Positions 5,748-11,725 of a stretch of DNA of 11,725 nucleotides are shown here, piece by piece (position 1 is the stretch's first letter; each line of letters begins with the position of its first letter). The translations under genes and the position numbers were made by a program. Source of the stretch: JBAWAP01 sp049589355 (GTDB lineage Bacteria; Chloroflexota; Anaerolineae; VGOG01); assembly GCA_049589355.1 (NCBI GenBank), contig JBAWAP010000411.1, forward strand, positions 1 to 11,725, read 5' to 3'. The notes under the pieces are model-generated. The model saw nothing but the letters and a program-made list of their open reading frames with translations. It ran no database searches and was not told where the DNA came from.

Positions 5748-7388
5748 CTATCTGCCCCGTAGGAACAAAAACGCCAGCAGGCCCACGACAGCGATCCAAC
5801 CCAAGTATCCCCTACCCTCGCTCACCCTCCCCACTATCCGCAAAGCGCCTGCTGCCCCGGCCACAATCTGCCCAAGGAGATTGTAAAGCCATTCCAAGAG
5901 AAGTACCATCGAAAGCTTCAACCAAAAGCCTTCAACTCGATCGAAGATCCTCTGACGATGACGTAGGAGCAGATAACCCCCCAAGGGAGGCAGGAACAAA
6001 GCTACCCATTGGAAAATGGTTGTCGAGCGAAGCAAGCCCACCAAGGTAGGGAGGGAGACCCCCTCCATCAAGGGTCTCAGCACGGCTGGGTGCAGCCCCA
6101 AAATGAAGACGGGCGCAGCCAGCAACGCTGCACCCATTATGGATAACCTTTCGTGAGCAAGCCTTGATGGGGATGCATGGATAGAGATAGCTGACCACAT
6201 CCTGAGCAAGGCCGCGAACAGGAAAGCCTCTGCCAACAAGCTCAGAGCTAGAAAAGCCAGGTAGCCGCCTGCCAGAAGGGAATGATAAAGATGCCAGCGG
6301 CCAACAAAACCTAAGGTGAGAGGCACTCCAGCTAAGGAAGCGATAGCCAGGCCCGAGGCCGCTCTTGACCAAAGGCTACCTAGCTCAGACCTATCCCGGC
6401 TCAAAAAGAGAAGGCCCAGGCAGAGAACGAGATTCAGGCTTGGCAAGACGACCATTGCGGGAGGTTTGATGATTGCCAAAGATGCGATGGCGTAGCCTAC
6501 CTGGCTGATCATTATAAAGGATAAGGTCTTGCTGAGGTCGGCCTCAATCCAGGCCAGCAAAGCGCCAATGAAAAAAGCCAAGCTGCCAACGATGGTCAGT
6601 GCTTGCCCGTAGGGCAATCCACCGTTGGCCCAGGCGGAGAGCCGGGCCAATAGATAAAGGCCAGAACTGGCAGGGACAAGGTGGAGCAGGGACCTAGCAG
6701 CCGGCTCAGCTTTAATACCGATGGGCATCCAGAGGTGGAGGGGGTAGAGGCCCACTCGCACCAGGGCTGCCAGCAGAACGAGGCCAAAAACAGGTGTGGA
6801 GATAGAGCCTGACCTGAGGGAAAGGCTATCGTCACCTTGGCCCAGGAGCAAAGCTGCCGCCAGCAGACTCACGCAGGCCAGGCAACTGAGGTTCAGGACG
6901 CGAGAGACTATTCGAGCAATCCGCAATCCGCAATCCGCAATCCGCAATTCGATGAGGGCCCAGAAAAAAGTCAGATCGAAGATAACCCAACTTAAGCACA
7001 GGGTGATTAAGTTGGCCGAGAAGACGAAACTGAGGCCAGCGGCCAGGAGGGCCAATAGGGCAGGATAGGATGACTCTTCTAGCCCTTCGGAGCGACCCAA
7101 ACCCAGGGCGATGGTAGCCAATCCCAGAAGGGCTATCAGGACAGCGAAGAGAAAGGCTAGCCCGTCAACGTAGTAAGCCAAGTCGCCCCCGAAGAAGGGA
7201 CGCCAGCGGGAGATCGTGCCGTCGGCGGGCAAGCGCGGAGCGAGAGAAAGCAAAACTAAGAAAGCACCGCCGATTACCAACAGAGCCAGGAGGCTTCGAT
7301 TCCGAGGCCCCGCAGCCCTGTTCAAGAGCAAAAGCGCCAAGGCACCTGCTAAGAGCACGATCATGGGTGTGACAGCTAAACCAAGCAT
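5748..7388 (-). CDS. HyfB/NuoL-M-like antiporter-type membrane subunit
   Basis: 546 residues from ATG 7388, preferred over the TTG at 7400 because GGGAG lies 5 nt upstream of the ATG. It is a polytopic protein of the proton-conducting NuoL/M/N, MrpA/D and HyfB/D/F family. Motifs: LVRVGLYPLHLWMP (209-222), IEADLSKTLSFIMISQVGYA (281-300) and the SLAGVPLTLGF segment followed by VGRW. The TM7 lysine five residues before P-x-H is Arg211, and the GF..KW lysine is also Arg. The W-E of TM5 reads W134-V135, with Asp138 nearby. An 'RIADCGLRIA' stretch at about 149-158 comes from a 7-bp tandem repeat in the gene. After the family core there is a hydrophobic C-terminal extension. It is first in a three-gene operon with its own promoter. 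It probably forms a membrane complex with the two genes downstream. Whether it moves H+ or Na+ cannot be told. Confidence 0.75.
   Translation of the reverse strand: MLGLAVTPMIVLLAGALALLLLNRAAGPRNRSLLALLVIGGAFLVLLSLAPRLPADGTISRWRPFFGGDLAYYVDGLAFLFAVLIALLGLATIALGLGRSEGLEESSYPALLALLAAGLSFVFSANLITLCLSWVIFDLTFFWALIELRIADCGLRIARIVSRVLNLSCLACVSLLAAALLLGQGDDSLSLRSGSISTPVFGLVLLAALVRVGLYPLHLWMPIGIKAEPAARSLLHLVPASSGLYLLARLSAWANGGLPYGQALTIVGSLAFFIGALLAWIEADLSKTLSFIMISQVGYAIASLAIIKPPAMVVLPSLNLVLCLGLLFLSRDRSELGSLWSRAASGLAIASLAGVPLTLGFVGRWHLYHSLLAGGYLAFLALSLLAEAFLFAALLRMWSAISIHASPSRLAHERLSIMGAALLAAPVFILGLHPAVLRPLMEGVSLPTLVGLLRSTTIFQWVALFLPPLGGYLLLRHRQRIFDRVEGFWLKLSMVLLLEWLYNLLGQIVAGAAGALRIVGRVSEGRGYLGWIAVVGLLAFLFLRGR
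6917..6951. repeat. Tandem heptamer repeat CAATCCG x5 inside a coding region
   Basis: Four exact copies of CAATCCG (6917-6944) are followed by CAATTCG (6945-6951). On the coding (minus) strand it reads ATTGCGG repeats and encodes the IADCGLRIA-type peptide just after TM5 of the HyfB-like protein. The tract is 35 bp, so gain or loss of one unit would shift the frame and three units would be needed to keep it. Confidence 0.9.
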
Positions 7389-7416
7389 GAGTTCTCCCAA
7401 GATTCACTGGTTTGCT

Positions 7417-7444
7417 ATTCTATCACAAAAGATAGCAGAAGCAA
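7417..7444 (-). promoter_or_regulatory. Promoter of the Hyf-like operon
   Basis: Minus strand TTGCTT (7444-7439), 16-bp spacer, TAGAAT (7422-7417). Each box has good agreement with sigma70 consensus. The -10 box is 28 nt upstream of ATG 7388. This is a sequence match only. Confidence 0.55.
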
Positions 7445-7446
7445 AA

Positions 7447-7475
7447 TAGACAGGGAGCATCCTTCGTGCTATAAT
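7447..7475 (+). promoter_or_regulatory. Promoter of rarA
   Basis: TAGACA (7447-7452), exactly 17 bp, TATAAT (7470-7475). The -35 box has one mismatch to TTGACA and the -10 box is perfect. The start would be near 7482. Its -35 box lies 2 bp from the -35 box of the divergent leftward promoter. Confidence 0.7.
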
Positions 7476-7479
7476 TAAG

Positions 7480-7564
7480 CCCGCCTGAAATATAGCGGGT
7501 AGAAGGCCAATCGTATTGGCCGTCTTAAGCTGTCATTGGCCTTTGACGCCCAACGCGGTTGGGC
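7480..7564 (+). promoter_or_regulatory. Hairpin-rich leader of rarA
   Basis: The predicted rarA transcript has a leader of about 155 nt containing three inverted repeats: CCCGC/GCGGG (7480-7484 with 7495-7499), GGCCAAT-cgt-ATTGGCC (7505-7521) and GCCCAAC-gcg-GTTGGGC (7548-7564). A second ATTGGCC at 7535-7541 could compete for GGCCAAT, giving two alternative folds. I match it to no known riboswitch. It may equally be another cluster of dispersed palindromes, as at 3466-3572. Confidence 0.45.
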
Positions 7565-7636
7565 TGCTACCCCTTATATCAAAACGTAAGAAGCCAGCAC
7601 CCATAACCAGTAATGCTTCTGGAGAGGGATCAGACG

Positions 7637-8971
7637 ATGGATCTTTTCGAGTACAGCCGTTTAGAGCAAATCAGCAGAGAAGCGCCTCTGGCAGCCCGCA
7701 TGCGCCCCCGCACACTGGAGGAGTTCGTGGGTCAGGAGGGGATCGTGGGACCGGGGAGGCTCCTGCGCCGGGCCATCGAGACGGACCGGCTCTTCTCTAG
7801 CATCGTCCTCTGGGGGCCGCCAGGAACAGGTAAGACCACTCTGGCTATGATCATCGCTAACACCACTAAATCCCACTTCGCTGCCATCAGCGCCGTCATG
7901 GCCGGTGTCGCCGATATCCGACGAATCATCGCTGAAGCCAAGGACAGGCGGGGTATGTATGGCCAGCGCACCATAGTTCTGGTGGACGAGATCCATCGTT
8001 TCAACAAAGCCCAACAGGATGCCCTCTTGCCTCACGTTGAGGATGGCACCGTCATCCTCATCGGTTCAACTACCGAGAACCCTTACTTCGAGGTCATCGC
8101 GCCCCTGGTCTCCCGCTCCCGGGTCTTCCAGCTTAGACCCATGAGCGAGGAGGAACTGGCGGTCATCCTGCGTCGGGCTTTGGCCGATGAGGAGCGGGGC
8201 TACGGGAAGCTGAAGGTCGAGATCAACGACGAGACAATGGCCCACCTGGTGAGGGTCGCCGGGGGAGATGCCCGCATTGCCCTCAACGCCCTGGAGCTAG
8301 CTGTCGAGACGACAGAACCCGCCGAGGGGGTGATCCACATTGACCTAGCTATAGCCGAGGACTCCATCCAGCGCCGGGCCCTGGTCTACGATCGGGAGGC
8401 CCACTATAACACAATCTCCGCCTTCATCAAGAGCCTGCGAGGAAGCGATCCCGACGCTGCGTTGTACTGGCTGGCCAAGATGATCTACGCCGGCGAGGAT
8501 CCCCGCTTCATCGCCCGGCGGATGATTATCTTCGCCTCAGAGGACGTGGGCAATGCCGACCCCCAGGCTCTCGTCGTCGCCACTTCGGCCGCAAATGCCC
8601 TGGAGTGGGTGGGGTTGCCCGAAGCCCAATACAACCTGGCCCAGGCAGCCATCTACCTGGCTACCGCTCCCAAGAGTAACTCCAGCGGCGCCTACTTCAA
8701 GGCCCTGGCCGACGTGGAGCAGGAGGGCAAAGTCGAGGTGCCGGATCATCTCAAGGACGCCAGCCGGGACGGCAAGGCTCTGGGCCACGGCGAGGGCTAC
8801 AAGTATCCCCACGACTATCCGGGCCACTACGTGTCTCAACAATATCTACCCAACCAGTTGCAAAACAGACATTACTACAAGCCCAGCGATCAGGGATATG
8901 AGAAGTTGATAAAAGAGCGGTTGGCAAAGTGGAGAGGAGAGGACGGCGGATTAGAGAAAGAGGCGAATTGA
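7637..8971 (+). CDS. rarA: Replication-associated recombination protein A (RarA/MgsA, AAA+ ATPase)
   Basis: RarA (also MgsA, homologue of yeast Mgs1 and human WRNIP1) is a clamp-loader-like AAA+ ATPase that acts at stalled replication forks in the cytoplasm. I chose ATG 7637 (MDLFEYSR) because GGAGAGGG lies 8 nt upstream and the family typically begins this way. The in-frame ATG at 7613 would add eight residues. The 444-residue product has APLAARMRPRTLEEFVGQ at 16-33, Walker A GPPGTGKTT at 60-68, Walker B VDEIH at 116-120, sensor 1 GSTTENP at 143-149 and SRSR at 159-162 with the arginine finger. The RarA-specific C-terminal tetramerisation domain follows, with APKSNSSGAY, then VPDHLKDAS. All key residues are present and the length is normal. 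It is monocistronic, with its own promoter and a terminator 22 nt after the stop. Confidence 0.96.
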   Translation: MDLFEYSRLEQISREAPLAARMRPRTLEEFVGQEGIVGPGRLLRRAIETDRLFSSIVLWGPPGTGKTTLAMIIANTTKSHFAAISAVMAGVADIRRIIAEAKDRRGMYGQRTIVLVDEIHRFNKAQQDALLPHVEDGTVILIGSTTENPYFEVIAPLVSRSRVFQLRPMSEEELAVILRRALADEERGYGKLKVEINDETMAHLVRVAGGDARIALNALELAVETTEPAEGVIHIDLAIAEDSIQRRALVYDREAHYNTISAFIKSLRGSDPDAALYWLAKMIYAGEDPRFIARRMIIFASEDVGNADPQALVVATSAANALEWVGLPEAQYNLAQAAIYLATAPKSNSSGAYFKALADVEQEGKVEVPDHLKDASRDGKALGHGEGYKYPHDYPGHYVSQQYLPNQLQNRHYYKPSDQGYEKLIKERLAKWRGEDGGLEKEAN

Positions 8972-8992
8972 GTTGGTAGAGGATCAAAAACC

Positions 8993-9029
8993 AAGGCCCC
9001 ACTTTCCCCTCAACGGGAAGTGGGGCCTT
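8993..9029. terminator. Bidirectional Rho-independent terminator
   Basis: AAGGCCCCACTT (8993-9004) and AAGTGGGGCCTT (9018-9029) form a perfect 12-bp stem, extendable inward by CCC/GGG. On the minus strand it is followed by TTTTT (complement of 8986-8990), a good T-run for the surface-protein gene. On the plus strand it is followed by CTTGTGTG, weaker, for rarA. Its place between two convergent genes fits a shared terminator. Confidence 0.85.
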
Positions 9030-9101
9030 CTTGTGTGCCCGGCAATTATCTCCTCCCAATACACCGCCACCAGCATGATGTCCACGATGTCTATCTGGCC
9101 T

Positions 9102-11725
9102 CTATCCTTGTTCTGGTATATGTCTCCTGACCAACAGAATCCCAGCTACGAGGGCTAGCAAGCCCAAACAGATCCGAGGGGCCAAGACTTCAAGCTTGCT
9201 CACTCGAACGATAACCCCGCCAACCGGTATTGGGATGGGCTTGAACTCATCGGCCCCCATGTCTACCACAGCAATCCCATCCGAATTGCCATCCAGGGGA
9301 CGTGGATCACCTTCAAAGTCGGCGGGCGGTGCGCCCTCGTTAATACCCGCATCAATGGCCGGTGAGTCACACTGAAGATGATAGTCGTCATTGGCTGGGT
9401 CCACGAAGAGGGGATCGGCCGAGATGTCGTCGGTGCCAGGAGCCACGCCGGAGTAGTTGGCTGTGCTGTTGCCCCATACGTCGTTGTGGGAGAGGGTCGC
9501 TGTGGTTGCCGTGCTGCTGATGCCGATGGTGTGGCTGACGACGATGTTGTTGGTGATACCGATGGTTGAGGCCACGTCAACGCCCACGCCCACGCCACTG
9601 CCATCCGTACCAGGATTGGCACCCTCCCCACCTGATGCTCCACCTAGCCCTCCAGAGCCGCTGGTTATGGTGTTATTCACCAGGTTAGCTGGCGACCCTT
9701 CAACATAGGTCCCTATTCCAAGGCCACCGTCACCACCGTCGCCAGGACTACACGAATCACTCGGGGCACCGGTGCCCCCATCGCCCCCATGGGTTAGGTA
9801 GATGATAGAATTCGATGCGTTCAAGGACGAATCAGCTGCGTAGATGCCTGCCCCGATCCCGCCGTCAGCGCCTGACGTGAGGTCACAAAATACACCGATC
9901 TCAAGGCCGTTCCCTCCGTTACCGCCAGAAATGAGAGAAACGATATTGGCATCTGTGTTTAGAATCGAGTTGGTACCAGCATAGATCGCTGCACCGACGC
10001 CTCCATCCCCAGCGGAAACCAAGCTGTATTGGCATGCGCCGCCGAGGCACAAGGCATTTTCTCCATCGCCCCCTTGAATGTCTGAGATGGTATTGCGGGT
10101 AACGGTGGGCAAGGATGCATTATCCGCGAAGATCCCCGCCCCGATGCCGCCAGGAACTCCTCGACCACCACTGACCAGAGAAATACCATTATTGCCGATG
10201 GTCGGCGAAGAAGCTTCAAGATAGATTCCCGTTCCTGTGCTACCTGGACATCCGCAGCAACTCTCTACCTCTATGTTTGAGACAGTGTTGTCAGCTATCG
10301 TAGGCGAAGAGGACACAACCAAGATACCTGTGCCACGACCACTGGCGTAGCCGGCAACATAGACATAGTTGCATTGCCCCGGTGCTCCTGTGACATAGGA
10401 GATAGTATTCTTGGCGATAACAGCCGATGAATCATTCCTAACGCAGATGCCGTACCCATCTCCACTATCCTTGCTTGGGTAGTACAAACTCATAGATCCG
10501 TCACCACCGCGCACGCTGGAGATAGTGTTATCGGTAATCGTTGGTGATGAACCGTTGGTGACCAGGATGCCGACGCCATCCCCAGCGTCTCTATCCGAAT
10601 CTGCATTATTGCCTTTTATCTCAGTGATCGTGTTGTTGGAAATCAGGGGCGAGGCCCCGTCGGTGGAAATACCTACAGTGCCATATTCAATGGTAGAGTT
10701 CTCGATTACGCAACCCGATTCGCCATAGTCAACGCTGCTGTCCAAGAACCGAATGCCATACCAGTCCCCTGCTGCGGGGGAATCGGCGTTAGAGGTGAAG
10801 GTGACGCCGTCAGCCACCAAGGTGCCTTTGATGATCAACTCCACTTTGTCGGGATCTGATCCGCTGGATAACACATCATTTGACTCAAATCTCAGCCGTG
10901 CTCCTGGCTCAATACTTAACATCACTCCTTCGCTTACAATCACGTCGCCCGATACAGTGTATGGGCTACCAGCTACATTCCAAGTCGTATCGGCATCGAT
11001 GGTACCACTTACCTCAGTGCCAAGGAAATCTACTACGACTGATTGCGGAGTATTCAGAATCCTACCATCACTCCCGACTACGATGATCTGCCAAGGATAT
11101 GACCCACCGTACAGATTGGACGCATCGATAGAGACGCTCATAATCGCCGGTGTTGCTCCGGAGACAGGTGCGACGTTGAGCCAATCGGCCTTAGAAGTGG
11201 CAGTCCAATTGATAGAAGTGTCACCTACTGCACTGATCTCGACCTCTTGGACTGCGGGCTCGATTGTGCTGTCGTTCATGCCGAAGAGAAGAAGGTGCGG
11301 CTCCACTTGTAAAGCAAGGACAGGGTACTCAAACTGCTGTGCGTAGATGTCCCCGTTTCGGTCACGCCAGTCTTCCCAGACTATGATGTTGTCAGCGATA
11401 GCAGGGCTAAGCTGATCTGCTGGAAATGTCCTAACTGGGAACTCGATCTGCCTATCAAGGTCATAACCATATAAATCCCAGCCACCATTGCGGGCGTCTT
11501 GCCATAGTACAGTCGGACCCGAAATGGTTGGAGAGACCTGGTCCGCAGGATCATCGGTGATCCGAAACCCTGTTTGGGAGGAGAGATCATACCCATAAAT
11601 GTCCCAATTGCCATGACGATTATCCTGCCAAACCACTGTGTTGTTCCAAATCGCAGGATTCATCTGATTTGTGTTGCCACCGTCGCTAGTGACGGAAAAG
11701 TCGGTTTGAGTTGAGAGGTCAAAGC
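9102..11725 (-). CDS. Large surface protein: propeller-type repeats, BACON-like domain, beta-helix, C-terminal anchor (5' end outside the window)
   Basis: 873 residues are visible. The frame is open through the right edge, so the true start and any signal peptide lie outside. In order: (a) three repeats of about 45 residues with VVWQD.R.GNWDIYGYDL (about 1-130), like TolB-type propeller blades; (b) a BACON-like immunoglobulin-fold domain (about 137-234) with ADWLNVAPVSG; (c) a right-handed parallel beta-helix (about 240-780) built of about nine units of SPTI.NNTIS.I.GG.G....GIGAGIY, with variable glycine- and cysteine-containing inserts; (d) a segment SPAIDAG, then DFEGDPRP and VDMGADEF, common at the end of such helices; (e) a tail with PVGG (833-836), a hydrophobic helix (LAPRICLGLLALVAGILLV) and RR. 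Known: beta-helices of this type bind or cleave polysaccharides, but no catalytic residues are evident. Probably cell-surface and possibly adhesive. Function unknown. Confidence 0.85.
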   Translation of the reverse strand, partial: FDLSTQTDFSVTSDGGNTNQMNPAIWNNTVVWQDNRHGNWDIYGYDLSSQTGFRITDDPADQVSPTISGPTVLWQDARNGGWDLYGYDLDRQIEFPVRTFPADQLSPAIADNIIVWEDWRDRNGDIYAQQFEYPVLALQVEPHLLLFGMNDSTIEPAVQEVEISAVGDTSINWTATSKADWLNVAPVSGATPAIMSVSIDASNLYGGSYPWQIIVVGSDGRILNTPQSVVVDFLGTEVSGTIDADTTWNVAGSPYTVSGDVIVSEGVMLSIEPGARLRFESNDVLSSGSDPDKVELIIKGTLVADGVTFTSNADSPAAGDWYGIRFLDSSVDYGESGCVIENSTIEYGTVGISTDGASPLISNNTITEIKGNNADSDRDAGDGVGILVTNGSSPTITDNTISSVRGGDGSMSLYYPSKDSGDGYGICVRNDSSAVIAKNTISYVTGAPGQCNYVYVAGYASGRGTGILVVSSSPTIADNTVSNIEVESCCGCPGSTGTGIYLEASSPTIGNNGISLVSGGRGVPGGIGAGIFADNASLPTVTRNTISDIQGGDGENALCLGGACQYSLVSAGDGGVGAAIYAGTNSILNTDANIVSLISGGNGGNGLEIGVFCDLTSGADGGIGAGIYAADSSLNASNSIIYLTHGGDGGTGAPSDSCSPGDGGDGGLGIGTYVEGSPANLVNNTITSGSGGLGGASGGEGANPGTDGSGVGVGVDVASTIGITNNIVVSHTIGISSTATTATLSHNDVWGNSTANYSGVAPGTDDISADPLFVDPANDDYHLQCDSPAIDAGINEGAPPADFEGDPRPLDGNSDGIAVVDMGADEFKPIPIPVGGVIVRVSKLEVLAPRICLGLLALVAGILLVRRHIPEQG

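Noticed and set aside
6917..6951. CRISPR-like short repeats
   Set aside because: The units are 7 bp and directly adjacent with no spacers, and they lie in a coding frame, so this is a simple tandem repeat.
10753..11346. A 197-codon plus-strand frame opposite the surface-protein gene
   Set aside because: It is the antisense of the BACON-like and early beta-helix region. It has no ribosome-binding site or known motif.

Overview
The window looks like the chromosome of an uncultured or environmental bacterium, most likely Chloroflexota (Anaerolineae-like). The reasons are moderately high GC, numerous short perfect palindromes between genes, an 'RIADCGLRIA'-type heptamer repeat inside a coding region, and a surface protein ending in a PVGG...LAP...RR tail of a kind I associate with that phylum. 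The phylum call is an inference and is not proven by any gene here.

Layout. (1) Positions 1-566 hold the N-terminal start of a membrane-anchored protein running off the left edge (minus), a 5'-truncated remnant of an HtrA-type PDZ domain (minus), and a gene-poor stretch with a nested palindrome. (2) Positions 567-3130 hold a P-type Mg2+ ATPase (MgtA, minus) split by a single-base frameshift at an A5C5 run. It is preceded by, and overlaps by 8 nt, a C-terminal fragment of an ADP-ribosylglycohydrolase (3123-3404). A strong sigma70-type promoter lies just upstream (3427-3455). (3) Positions 3466-3572 carry a string of five back-to-back hairpins that end the next operon. (4) Positions 3561-7388 form a self-contained three-gene minus-strand operon of hydrophobic proteins related to the membrane arm of complex I and group 4 hydrogenases, in order HyfB/NuoL-M-like, HyfE-like, HyfF/NuoN-like. 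No catalytic or quinone-site subunits accompany it, and several of the charged residues that define proton pumping are replaced. (5) Positions 7417-7475 are a compact divergent promoter pair with the two -35 boxes 2 bp apart. The rightward promoter serves rarA (mgsA), which has a hairpin-rich leader of about 155 nt. (6) Positions 8993-9029 are a bidirectional terminator between convergent genes. (7) Positions 9102-11725 hold a very large minus-strand surface protein, incomplete at the right edge: beta-propeller-type repeats, a BACON-like domain, a right-handed beta-helix with glycine-rich inserts, and a C-terminal membrane anchor.

How the genes relate. The three Hyf-like genes overlap or are closely spaced and share one promoter and one terminator, so they probably make a single membrane complex. 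The glycohydrolase fragment and mgtA are translationally coupled, but both appear damaged. rarA is an ordinary housekeeping replication-repair gene. I see no rRNA, tRNA, CRISPR array, transposase or phage gene.
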